Program-made: the position numbers and the translations under genes
Shown here: positions 1 to 12,700 of the stretch, piece after piece
Position numbering within the stretch: position 1 is the stretch's first letter
Layout of the letters: each line of letters begins with the position of its first letter
Notes under the pieces: model-generated
What the model was told of the DNA's origin: nothing
Databases searched by the model: none
The model's input: only the letters and a program-made list of their open reading frames with translations
Assembly (NCBI GenBank): GCA_948470475.1
Contig: OX419336.1
Location: forward strand, 31,793,415-31,857,414
Length of the DNA stretch: 64,000 nt
Reading direction: 5' to 3'
Source of the DNA: Galaxea fascicularis
Lineage: Eukaryota; Cnidaria; Anthozoa; Scleractinia; Euphylliidae

Positions 1-3000
1 TGTCGGGTGGTTCTTTTGTCCGTGGCAGTTTTCAGGATTTTGCAGCTGGCTGAAGGAAGACGCGTTAGTTGACCGAAAGCTTTGACCCACTCTGACGCAC
101 ATCCGTGGAGTAGTTCCTGAGATGGAAGGATCATTATGCAAATATAGCATTATTTTTACTTCCATTTAGAATCCCCCACGTAGAATTTTCATTGACGTCA
201 AATACTTGACAACGATAGCACTGATGGGGAGGCATTTTTCAAAGAACTTACTTTTTTTGTCCATTGATGAAGCAATAGTGCAAAAATACTGCCAAAATAA
301 TTTTATCATCCTGGTCGAGTGACCCTCTTTTTACGTTTAAAGAGGCTCGCAACAGGTTTTTGGCTTTGGGGTGTACCTGTTTAAATCAAGGCTTCGATTT
401 CTTGACACTACAACATCTTTTCGACGTATGACTTAAGTTTATTTTCTCCGTTATCGGTTTCAAGCAACAGTTGTTACCATAGCAACGGTGACGCAAAGTA
501 GTTAATTTTGAAAAGGCTCAATTTTAACAACGAATCTTAAAGAGTGTTAACTACTCAAGTCCCACAACTTGTAGGCCAAATTCTAAGGAAATCATAGCCT
601 GTCTTCTATAAGAAATTACTTTGATTTCAACAGTTACACACACCCCAACGCCGAAAAAACTGCTGTTTTCATCATGGGCTCATACAGAAAATACATGTAA
701 CTTTTTTTATTAAAAATCATGACACTCAGTCAGGAAGTCCTCTTGAAAAGTTTCGACACTATAATTCTGCTTTCATATAGTCCTTTCATCTCTTAGGAAA
801 CATATAACACCGTCGGTGATTCTCGCCCTCCCTTGCCTTCTCTTGTGCCTGTCAACTAAGCATCAAAGGTCTTTTTCGCGAGTTTTCTAGACGCCTACTT
901 AGTTCACGGGTGCATAGTTCTTTTGTTGCAGCGGTGGTATAAATTGTTTTCAAATCGAAACTGTTGAAAGTGTTTCGAACTATTCAATCTGCATCAAAGG
1001 TCTTTTTCGCGAGTTTTCTAGACGCCTACTCAGTTCACGGGTGCATAGTTTCTATAATTTCCTAGAATTTTTTAACTAAAAAAAAAAAGACGAGATAATA
1101 ATATATAAAGGAACCCGCAAATTGTTTTCTGGCAACCGTGACAACTCTTGGCAAGATATGCACGTCTTGAAACTGGACTGAAATTTGATTTCAAAGATTC
1201 CTAGTAATTTCCAGGCATAGCTCGCTATCACGATAAATCCCCAATTATTTAATTTATTTTCTTGCTTTAACGTTGAATTTCACTTTGATTTAACACACCA
1301 CTTTCTTATTTTCTAAATGGTTTTGCTTTCATATCAGTTCTATGAACTACCAACGATTGCACGCGCAGTTGCACGCCACTGCACACGCATAAACTGCATA
1401 TCGATATTCTGGACTTAAACTCGCTCCAGTCTGATGATCAAAAAAAAAAACGAAAATAAAAAAACATAGGGGATGTTTGACGAGATAGAAAGAAATTGCA
1501 TCGAATGATAGTTCAGTGTGCTTGGAACATTTGAAATTTCGTCAAACCTTCAGACAGTACAATTTTTCAAGTGTTTTCTCGTCCGGATATCTTAGATTTG
1601 CCAGATTCTCTGTACAAGTGGTCAATCAGCGGCCGCACTGACCTTCGCACGGGTAATCAAGCTTGACTTTCAGTATTGGGTCGATACTCAACTTCCTACG
1701 AAACACAATTTCCTTGTCATTACTTCTACACTCTTTCCTGCTATATTTTCGAGATCAGTTAGAAATGAAATTGTTTTAAAAAGAGGCTCCTCAAAAGCTC
1801 CCCTCCCCCCTATCAATCACTGACGGGCATTAAAAGGGCCAGAGTGAACAGATCTCTTTCGATGGACATCACGTGTCCGATAAAAATAGAATCGCTGGTA
1901 TATTTCCTTAGTGAACGGACTTGCGTTGGTTCTGTTCTTCAATCAGTCTAATTGTGGCTGAAATATTCGATTGCCAACAGGCTGTGTTCGCGATACAGAG
2001 GGGGCTTATGAAATTGTGCCTATTCTGTTTGTTCTTCTCAGTCCAACTGGCTTACTGGTAATTATTATAATTTCACAGTTCGTGACGGAAGCAAGTTATT
2101 ATCATCTGTGGCTTCCATTTTATGGAGTGTGAGGTGGACTTGAAACATGAATCATATTTTGCGGGATATTTCAGGTAAATTACACCTGTTTTATATAGTA
2201 AAACCAAACCGAGGTAACTAATTCTCGGATTTCTAGATACAATCAAGGCGCGCTATGTTTCCATTTTAGTCGAATTTGGTGTCACATCGCAACTAGACAG
2301 CTTCAACAGTGAACGGGATATAAGAAACTGAATTTTTAATTTGCAAAATATAACCTTATACTTCCAGTTTGATTCATATACATACGTCCTGGCTCATACA
2401 AGCTTTCCTCAACTGCCCCGATATTTCTATGGTAGAGTTAATTAAAGATGCGAAAGCAACGTGAAACTCACGAGTTTATCGTATCGACCTGGTTCTGTCA
2501 ACTCGCTTCAATCCTTGCTTGCTGTGTACTGCATTCGCGATGAGTCGCTTCGGCAGTTTAAAATGAGCAGTTTCTTGCTCTTCTGAAAATAGATTTGGTG
2601 ACTCAGTTTTACTGAATGAAGGCCAATCGGCAGAAAGGCCAGTTTCTAAATCCTCCTTCGACATCGATGTAAAATTATATGCAAATCTACGCGTAAGAGA
2701 GATGTTTTTCAACGCAGATTCCGTTTCCCGAGACAAGATGTCGACCCATTTTTATGTTTTTCTCGGAAAGTCATTCTAAATCACTCTCAGTTAGCAATTG
2801 TCACTGGAAGTTGTCTTAAGGGTCTTTGTTATTTGCACATCTGGCGTCACAAGATTGATAAAGAAATCGGAAGGTTTGTTGGAATTATTGTTCAACTGTT
2901 AGCTTCTTTTTGACTTCACTTCACGTGGGAAATGGAATTATTCTCGATGGTAAGCTTTTCGTGATTTGCCAGACGGCGATCCTATCCCAAACGCCCAGCG

Positions 3001-6000
3001 GAATTTTTAATTTACGCCTGTTATCTCGATCTTGCTTTCAGATTGTTTTGCCGTCAACCCAAACGCATCATTTTCTTTTCTAATGCAAATTAAATTAAAT
3101 TTGGCCAAAAACGCGATTCCAAGATACGCAATCAGGCCCTATATGGTTATTTTTTGTCTGGGAGAAATCTTTTCTTATTGGCCGTCTGTACTGACGGACA
3201 ATTCTTTTTGAATCTCGCCCAAGTCGCAAGTCGCCGAGGAATATTTGTTTGACTAAGTGGACTAAACGTTTACAAACTGGGACGTGATGACGGAAACGTG
3301 GCTTTCTACTTCGTAGAAAGAAACAATAGGAACCCTCTTACAGACAAACGACAACTGATCAAGAAATAATTATTGAAAAACTTTGAAAAACGGAGACACT
3401 TGTATTCCTACTCGCTTAGAGGAAAGCGACGTGTTCCTCGATTTGCCGACGGGAAATTGCGTTGATCATTTTGCGCAAAGGAGCTTCTCAACTTTGGCCA
3501 GTTATACATTGAAATCATATTTGGAGGGAAGGTTGACGGTTAGTTCACTGTCGTTTCATTTCGATTCACGTGCTTTTGTCCATAGAAAGTAGTCATGTCT
3601 TCCGTATGATCAGTGTTTTTCTATCAGTGCTACCTGCCAAGGAAGGCGTGATGCAAACTCTGCGGACTTAACTAATGGTGATAGAAACAGTGAAACTAAA
3701 TGATATTGAGCAAGAGCGCAAAGCCAAAATACAACTTCACAACATATAATATAGCTCTTGCTTTTTACTCCTGGTGTAATGGTGGACGGGGGCAAGTTTA
3801 TTTTATTCGGTTGAATGAAATGAATATGATAACGACTTGTCACTTTCTTCTTCTAACATGCGCCGATAGTTTTACAGGAGAAAGGTTTTCAATCAGTTTT
3901 TTAGAACAATACCGATGCAGCAATTACAGCACGAAACTGGTGATACTAGCGTTCATCAGAAAGGCGGATGTAATTAGAATAATTGTCCTTTTCATATTGT
4001 GGCCAATCAATACACAAAGGATTTAGGTAATGATTTGCAGTCAAACCAAACATAACGATTCATTGAACTTGCCTGCGAGGGTCACAACTGACACTGATCA
4101 CTGAAAAAATATGCGAGAATATGCGAGACTGAAAGAAAAATGTTTCTTGGTGGGGTTTTCGACGTTTGACAAGATGAGAAGGCAGAAACTGTCACAGAAG
4201 TTATGTCAAAGAAAACCGATTTCTAATGATTAGAAAAGTTTGTCGGGGTCTCCATAGATACTATAATTTTAAAGTTCTCGACTCAGGCAAGTGCTCTTTA
4301 AAATATTGAGCTTCCCGAAGTAATGAAAGCGATTTCAAATGAAAAAGACAGACATCTTCGCTTATTTGCCTCTTTTTCCTTCCTACACGACCACACCTCA
4401 ATAAACAGCTTATAATTCGAGTGGTAAAGACATTGCCTCTCTTCGAGAAACGGACTCTTCGTTCACTCCGAAATATAACCTATTTTCATACGAAAACTGT
4501 CGCAGCTTGCCACCTTACTGCGCAGAACCATTTGCACCAACTTGGTAAACTCTGAGGGCTTATAAATCTGATCTTGTAAGTTATTTGACCCCAGGTTGAC
4601 GTGAAGATGTTACCGAATCAATAAATGCGAGCAATTCTCAGTATTCAAAGTCGTACGATTTCCATCTGTTAATTATTTTTTATTAAGCTGCTTCACGGTA
4701 GAGCGTGAAATAGAGCGGTAGAGAGCTGTCCGTGAACTCATTCACTTTCAGAGATTCGAAAGAGAGGGAAAAATGTTATGTTTAGACGGATCTTGAATCA
4801 GATGAACCCATCTTAATTGCTTTAGTTCTGTTAGCAGAAGCCCTTTTTTCACAACCGTTGCGTTTAGGGTATGGATTGATATCTTACTCATAAGCATCCA
4901 ATCACCTTGCGTTGTTCGTCTTTTTGATGAAATCAATTTTTTCGATCCCTCTGACCTCTATTACACAATCACACTTATCGTGTCTAACTCTTTTAGTTCA
5001 GGTTTTCGCTTTACTATGTTTGGATTCTATTTATGGTTTGAAACATTTTGGTGCATTGTCGAACAATTTAACTTGTCTTGTACCTGTAAGAACATGACCG
5101 ACGCCATTATACCGGAGAGACATTTATGTAAAACAAGAGCAAAAGCGATTATTAAAAAAGTAAAAGCATTTATGCATAAGTATATAAATAGTACAGCCAA
5201 GTAATTAATTGTCACTCACTGTAAGGCTTTGCGGCTTTAGGCTTTCCTGTAATAACTGAACAATATTACCTACAAAATTGAGATTGATATTGAACATTCA
5301 CTGCCTTCTACAAGACTTCATGGCCTGGTTAATTATACCAACCGAAAAAACAGTCATATGTTTTCTTTGAGAGTGTTACAATTTGTCTGTTAGCGCTATC
5401 CTGTCCCGTTAGAATCGCTATCCCGATCAATCCCGTTTTGATCGTGTTGGCCTGCCTAACAGGTGCGTTCTTGAGTGATAATTAAAGTCGTGCGCTACGT
5501 TGAAGGCGAGGCAAGAGGCAAAGTGAAATTGCCGGTTTTCGTTCATTTCGATTTCCGACCTCAGTGACATATTCGCGAGGAGGTCAGAGAATATTTTGGA
5601 ACTGAAGTACGTTATTTTTTTTATTTTTCTTTGTTTCGTCATCGCTTTTGTAACACTTTTGTAGTTATAATATCGTATGGGCTCTTTACGTATTCAAAGA
5701 TCAGAGAAGACGAAATTAAATTCTTTTTTTATTGAAGGCAAATACTGAATTAATATTTTAAAAATTGAGTTAACTATAAGCTAACCCGAAATTACCGGTA
5801 TAAATGCTTCTTTAACCTAAGCTTATATTGCAAGTAAGATTAAACTCGCTAACAGTTTCTCTAACTGAGTTATCGTTTACTCGGTAGTAACCATTTGAAA
5901 CATTTGAAACATGCCACGTAGCTGATGGACTGTCGCATTGTTTTGGTGGTTGACTGGTAACCAAGGAATATGAACAAATTTACGCGAGATTCATCATTAT

Positions 6001-6322
6001 ATATAGCTTTAAACGAAAATTATATTTTGATGATGGCGCGTCGTAGCCACGCGTTGTTTTTATGTGTTTTCCCAACGTTAAAACCACCTGCATCTTCCAT
6101 TGGTGTCCTTTCAGTGCAGTACATCTGATTGGTCAGATTTTGACAACAGCTGTCAAGCTCCAGCTCAAGAAGTGAGCACCATTATTTCCAAGGGGCATCA
6201 ATTGCTCATTGGAACTCCGTGCTTCAGTGGCTTATTGACGCATGGAGGCAAAAGTTTAAATTTTCAGCTAACAAAAATAATTTGGGGTTTTCGCTTTCCA
6301 AGGTCTTTTCCGATGTTGGGAA
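1..6322. other. Upstream non-coding region, no assignable gene
   Basis: This stretch lies 5' of paladin. It is AT-rich, and I see no reading frame resembling a known family. The only clear internal structure is a duplicated 60-bp block near 860-1050. A splice-acceptor-like tract (tcctttcag, ending at 6114) lies about 200 bp before the paladin ATG. It may mark the start of the first coding exon, which would mean an untranslated exon and promoter further upstream. A minus-strand open stretch at 2476-2736 lacks an ATG and convincing splice sites, so it is not called. Confidence 0.5.
860..1050 (+). repeat. Direct duplication of a ~60-bp block
   Basis: Positions 860-919 and 991-1050 match at all but one position (a t/c difference). 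Both start gcatcaaaggt and end gggtgcatagtt. The copies are 131 bp apart start to start. The intervening ~71 bp is unrelated. This is a recent local duplication with no coding sense. Confidence 0.85.
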
Positions 6323-6730
6323 ATGGGAACCGGAGCTAGCAGTGGTGGATCTCAGGCAGGATCGAGTGCAAATGTCAAAGAAGGCTCAACACCGATTGAA
6401 CCGGAGAGCAGATCATCGAGAAAAACATCGTCCATTTCGAAGAAACATTCGAACGGTTTCATTACCTTGAGTTATGAGCCTACTCACACGCCACTCATTC
6501 GAAAGCGAGGTTGCATAAAAGAGGGATTTCCCGTCCACGGACTTATTCAAGACAAATATTTCTTGATAAAAGATCACTTTGACGGCATAGACAAGCTCAA
6601 GACATTGGACACTCATGGAGCTCCGAATTTTCGCAAAAGTCGTGGCCCCTATCCCGTCTATGGAATGGGGCAGCCGTCCAGGGACGGGCTAGCTCATGTT
6701 ATACAAACGTTGGTCGAGAATGGACATAAG
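6323..6730 (+). CDS. PALD1: Paladin coding exon 1 (myristoylation start)
   Basis: The ATG at 6323 begins MGTGASSGG. Gly2 and Ser6 fit the N-myristoyltransferase consensus, which decides this start over the non-ATG open frames around it. The exon ends GGACATAAG before a strong donor (gtaagg) in phase 0, giving 136 codons. The first ~50 residues are Ser/Thr-rich and basic. They are followed by the YFLIKDHFDGID and GAPNFRKSRG blocks that open the first phosphatase-like domain. An upstream acceptor-like tract at 6105-6114 suggests the exon also contains 5' UTR. Confidence 0.92.
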
Positions 6731-9700
6731 GTAAGGATTTTACAACGATTTATCAGTAAATCTGCATACATCGACTTTCCATTCAATAACGTGTTTTGTT
6801 TCGTTTTTGATCCTTTTCAGTTTTAGAAAAAGCGTCGCTTGTTTGAGATTTCCTCTTTGCTTTTGATTACACATTGCAAACGCATTAGTTACAAGTTCCC
6901 TTAAAGACCCTTTCTTAAGACGTTTTTTCACTTCAACTCACGTAAAATTTGCATAGGGAAATTGAATTTTGGAACCAAGTGAGCTTGCTTGCACCGACAT
7001 ATCGGTTTCCGTTTCTAAAGATAACATATTTGGTCACGTTATCAAGGTTACGCCAGAAAGTTCGAAAACTGACGAATTTTGTTTCTGTACTGGGAAAAGG
7101 AGAGAAATTATTTCTTCATTTTAGAGTGAGGACTACGTTTTCGAGAAGGAGGGGAATGTATGTCTAGCCAAGATAATAAAACACTGAATGGATTCTCAGC
7201 AGGTTGTCATATATTTTTGTATTTTAATCAATATGAGAAAGAATCTTCGGCCAAACTTTTGTGCCCCGTCCAAATGGTCTTAATGTAGCGCTGCTTTTTC
7301 ATTGTTTTTGCGGCCGGGAACAGTTTGAGTCGTACGTGGTCGGCAAAAACATCAGCAGACTCCATTTAGATCAGAAGTAGTGATCGGAGTTCGCGGAATA
7401 TGATGTTTGTTTTTTCAAAATCAAACGCAAAAAGTTCGATTTGCTTTTGCATTAAATCAAATGCAATTAATGTATGGGTGTAATTGCTGCATGCACTCTT
7501 CTTGCAGTGTCGTGGACTTTCATATTTTGTTTGAACAAGGTCTGATCACAAAGAAAAAATGTTAATTTACCGTCGTGACGCGCTCGAATTCAATATTATC
7601 TTAGGTTGTCGTGGTAACGTTAACCCCCGAGCAAAATAAATCGATTTCGCTGGTTTATTAAACTAATAGCCAAATGACCCACCTTGACTCTGAAGTCCTT
7701 CTTTAGTTATTGTAGAAAAGCCGTAAAATCATTTTGCCGTGTTCGGTGAAACAAATATGGTAATCGAAATTAGCCGTTTACACACGAGTTTTTTTTAAGG
7801 CCGGGGTTAATGCATGCACGGTCGTTGTGATACTCATGGTAACGAAGTATTTTTGCGAAGTACGCTGTTAAACGATTTTAATCTGGTGGTAGTTGCAAAA
7901 TCTCACTCTTTCCCAACTTTGAAAATTAACTGTTAGTAGTAACGTAGCGCATCTTAATAAAGAACTTTTTAAAATGTCAGGAAACCGTTTTACAGTAAAG
8001 ATCACGTTTCAAGCCAAGTTCTAGCTACAATAGTCCATTTGAAAGAAGTCACTCAATTCTTTGTTATCAGTGGACACGCTGCATTTGAGAAACCGATTCA
8101 CAATACCACACAAAGAGGTAATTTTTTTGTCGGGGTGTTTACATGTTTCTTCAAAACGCACCTCCGATCCTGATGTGACCTCTTAAGATGGTAACCCGTG
8201 ATCGCACATTTGAATTTTCGAAATTTATGAGCATCCGCGTATATACGAACATCGTGAGGCTCTTGCGGCTTTTTTACAACAACAACAACAATTCTTTATT
8301 TGTGCCCCGTATTTTTACAATAAGAAACTCAAGAAGAATAGGAAAAATACTGGCTCCCTGAAATAACTAGTAAGTGCCAGGGAGCTTAACACGAAAACTT
8401 AGCATATAAAGACAGAACACAGCAGAACAAAATGTGACATTCGGCATGAAAATGAAAATTCAATCAACAGCACATTTCCCCTCAGTCGGTGGGAGGCTCC
8501 AGTTCAAACAACGTATCATCCATAATCCAGTCTATATGTGCTTAGTCTGGCTTGATATTAAGACTTCTTAAGAACTTGTTTGTAGTTTTGAATTTTGATT
8601 TCGATCCTGGGTTGTTTCAAGTCGAATACGCACTTTGCAAGCGATCTTTTAACCTCATGGGGTTATTTTTCAAGGAGCAGTGACACAGTCATAATATATC
8701 TTGAAAGTTAAGTTAAGAAAAAATTTGATAAAAATTTAAAACACTGATATTTCCTTTAATATATTTTGATTTAATTGATGTGAGTAAGTGTGAACTAATT
8801 TACATTGGTGGCGTAATGTTTTTTCATGTTTTGCTTAGTTTCATTCAGTTATCACGATATGATTCATTTCATATACCATGATTCACATATTTTGCCACCT
8901 TCTTTGTATTTTTATCTTATTACTGGTATAAAAGAAATTCTCCATGAAATATTCTACGTGAATTGGACGTACCAATTACTTCTGTTCGTCTTGCTTGCCA
9001 GTGCGGCATTTCGGCGAGGTTGGTCACTTGTTCATTTGTTCGTAAATGCTCTCATGCGCTGGTTTTTGTAAAAGCTCTTAAAGGCCAGGGCAAATATTGC
9101 AAAAACAAATGAATCACAGCACCATAGTTTGATCTTCCGCTTGCAGAAATGTAGTTTTTTGCAGACCTTTCTCTCGAGTTTTCAAGAGTTAAAAAGCTGT
9201 TACCCTGAGCAAATTTTCACCTTGCAACTTGCGTTGCAAGAAAATGCAGGAGAAATTGCACGAAAAATTGCCAAGTGTAACAGTGCCTTTATCCTCAAGG
9301 CCAACTGCAACAATGTTTATTCTCTCGAAAAAAAATTGTGCTCTCAAAAACCTTTCGAATCCCGGACAATACATTGATAAACTACAGGTGCTAAGAGCCC
9401 GCTTTAGACAGGTTCAGTTAAGTGGCTCGCGCGGAAACTGTCTGCTACGTTTGGTTGTGGCGTCAAATGAAATGAACTATTTTTTTCAGGGTAGATCTGA
9501 GTACAGGCTACCCTCGTTTGTACTGGTTTCAGTGCGTTTGCAAAACACATGCTGAATTTCCTGCGAGAATTATCCTCTCAGAGTTTCGTGTAATACTTTG
9601 TTTACTTCTTGACCTGAAGAGCTCATTGTCCCGAATGAACACAGACATAAGAAGGCACAATTGTTTCACTGATTGAAAAAAGTGTTGTCAATAACGTTTC

Positions 9701-12700
9701 GTATTTGATAACACGTTAATGTTTGCGCAGGAGGTAGTGTCATTCAACTTGCGAGAGGAACCAGTGATATTTGTGGGACTCAATCATGATTACGTACCTT
9801 ACTCGCCCCGGGATCCCAGCAGTCTGAAGGGTAACATTGCCAATCACGGAGTTAAACCTGATGAACTCGCCGAGACTGAGCTCAAGATTAGAGAGGAGGT
9901 AGGGAAACCACGCTTCTGTTTATGACCGTTCAGACTTAATATAAACGACCCGCGTGTTTGGGTAAAATCAGATATTTTGAAAGTTGGACCAATTTGGACC
10001 GGAAAACAGTGGTAATATAGCGACCAATAACATCAACAACATTAGTAGCATAAAACAACATTTTATGTAATGATGCATTTTAACGCAACAGCTTTATATG
10101 AAGTTGAATGTTGAAAAGTCCCGGAACTCTAATTTGTCTTTTATTTTAGATAGGAGACTGGTCAGATCCTCTGTATAAGGTCCAAATTGCTGTCACGGTA
10201 TTAAATTGATGGTTGAAGTTTTTCCGTATTTGAATCATTGTTAAGTTAACCGACTAAGCTGAGAGACACGCTTTGAACACTCATGCTGTTGCGAAGTTGA
10301 TCTTAGAATTCTGATTAAGTCATTATGCATCAGTCCCTTGCTATCATTTTCCAAATGACTTTAATAGTACATTCTGTGATCAAGGTCAACTAACGTCAAC
10401 CGTTTTTGGCGTATTTCGTTTTTGCAAGTAATGTTAAAACATCTGTAATTGTAGACAGGATTTTCCCTCTCTTGACCTTGGCATTAATTGTTTGGTATTG
10501 ATTTTGAGACTTGCTGTGCCGTTTATCTAAGCACCTGTTAGTGTGTCAGTTTAGAATTCCTTTCTCTCATCAGCTGGCCATATTTATGATATATGTAGCT
10601 ACAATCATGTTAACGACAGTATAAAGTTGCCGGACGTTTATTATGCAATTAGTGGCTGATTCAGCTGGCAGGGTGGGGTAGACGCGCCGGTCGAGTTCAT
10701 AGCTGTAGTTGCAAGAACAGACTCGGGGAAGGACCATGGTCGGGCATGGAAAATCCTTCTGTCCACCATAGACACCATACTTTCTTGGGATTGTCTTTGA
10801 CAGTGAGTCAGCCAAGCTAAAACTCGTTCTTAGTAGAAGAAGCATTGTCTAAGAACAAAGCTGAATAAAGAAGATTAAAGCCTTCTCGAGACTCGATGCC
10901 TTTCCGAAAAAACCAAGCGAGTGCACGACAAAGTTATCTTGTTTCAAGAGACGTTTACCAGGAGATGACACGAGTTACACCGCACATTTCTGAAATTTGA
11001 ATGCGTAGGTTATTCAGCATGTCTTATCTCAAGTTAACACTATCTACTGACGTTTCTTTGCAGATAATCCGGTTTTCAGTAGAAGAAGGAGGAAAATTTT
11101 ACTTTTACAATAATGTGGAAACATTTGAGGATGAACCGCACCCATACAAAGTGGCTTACGAAGAAGACTTGTGTGTTCTGGATGAAATCTACAGCAGACA
11201 GATATTCCTCACTCCTTTCCTTAGGTGTGTTTAACGCTACGTAGCTTGTGGCGGTTTGCACGCTGTACGAACCAACAACGAAATTCATCGAGGCCCTTCT
11301 GTGAAATGATTGCGTCAGTCGGTTCCCAATGCAAGAATTTTTCATCCATCGACTAAAACATGTTCACATAGAAAACAGTCGAATATATTTCTTCACAGGT
11401 GTTTAATACAAACTAGGGAACATTTTGCACAATTTAACTTTAAAGAAAATTATTTCTCGAAGTGGTGTTTTCTTTTCGACTTCCATGTTTGAAAAAAAGC
11501 CTGATTTAGGGCGCGTTTTTTTATCCACAGTTCTGGAATAAGAATGGTTGGTACGGAATGCTTGGATTTTCATTCGCAGCATTCTGTTCATTCTGCCCCA
11601 GGGAGCAGAATGGATGGAATGACGTTCTGTTCATTCCGGAATAGGAATGCGGAATAGAAAAACGCGCTCATTTTCCATTCTGGCCATTCTCATTCCAGAA
11701 TTGTGAATAAAAAAACACGCCCTTGGTGTATTAGACCAAATCTCGCCATTTTTGTCTTACCGTATATTCACAGTCATAGCGAAAAGCAGAGATTGCTATT
11801 CCTTATCAGTTAAGCGGCGCAAAAACAGGAAGAGATTTTCCGTGGCATGCTCCTCGCTTCTGATTTTTGATAAAATAAAATACCTGAACGTTTCTTTACA
11901 AATCAGTGGACAAGGTGATGTTTCCTATTTGCAGATATTCTCGGATTCCTATCACAGCTACAAACGCCCCTGAAGAACAGGACTTTGATCAGTTTATCAG
12001 CGCCATTAAGGATATACCACAGCTGTTCGACAGTAACTCCTCTGCTCCGCTACCCGCTATGGTGTTCAACTGTCATGTCGGCCAGGGCCGCACCACTACG
12101 GGCATGGTAATTGGCTGTTTGATCATGTGCCACAGGACTGGTTTCCCCACTGATTCACAGTAAGAATAGCTTGCATCTTAAAGTTCCTATAACTCCATAA
12201 TATTTTTTGGCTCAAATAAACCTTTGCACTTGTTCGAAAGGCATTGCGGCCTTTTTTTCCTTTATTTTTTTTTTAAAATAAATCCCGGCTTAAAAAACTT
12301 TTTTACGAAAAACCAAGCATCGTTTGTTTCACGACCGAGTCAGAAGGGCACTGGGTCTATTCCTGATTTGACGTCTATTTTGCACACATGTTTACAAAGA
12401 GTTAATGCGATGGAAATCAGTTTGTGATATCAAATCAGGAATAGACCCATGCCCCTTCTATCTCGGTCGTGAAACAAATGATGTTCAGTTTTAAAGCCTG
12501 TAAAAAGCCAAGAATTGGTGAAAAAAAAGGGGAAAAAATGCCGCAATGCGTTTCGAACAGGTGCAAAGATTCATTTTAGCGAAAAAATATTTGGGGTTAT
12601 AGGCACTTTAAGATAGATGTAGCAACTAGGGGCACCCAACAATCCAAATCAACCAAAAGCTTTAAAAAGGCATTTTTAAGTACCTTATGGTGTTTGAAGG

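Noticed and set aside
1..127. Possible truncated exon at the left edge (open on the minus strand after a ctcag acceptor, or a short plus-strand terminal exon after ttgcag)
   Set aside because: Two opposite readings are equally possible and neither resembles a known protein; too short to decide without the neighbouring sequence.
2476..2736. Minus-strand open frame of 86 codons with balanced composition
   Set aside because: It begins at TTG with no ATG, has no acceptor at its start, stops just before the only good donor, and matches no family I recognise.
9229..9555. 108-codon plus-strand frame in paladin intron 1
   Set aside because: No homology, overlapping open frames on both strands, and no exon signals consistent with the paladin frame.
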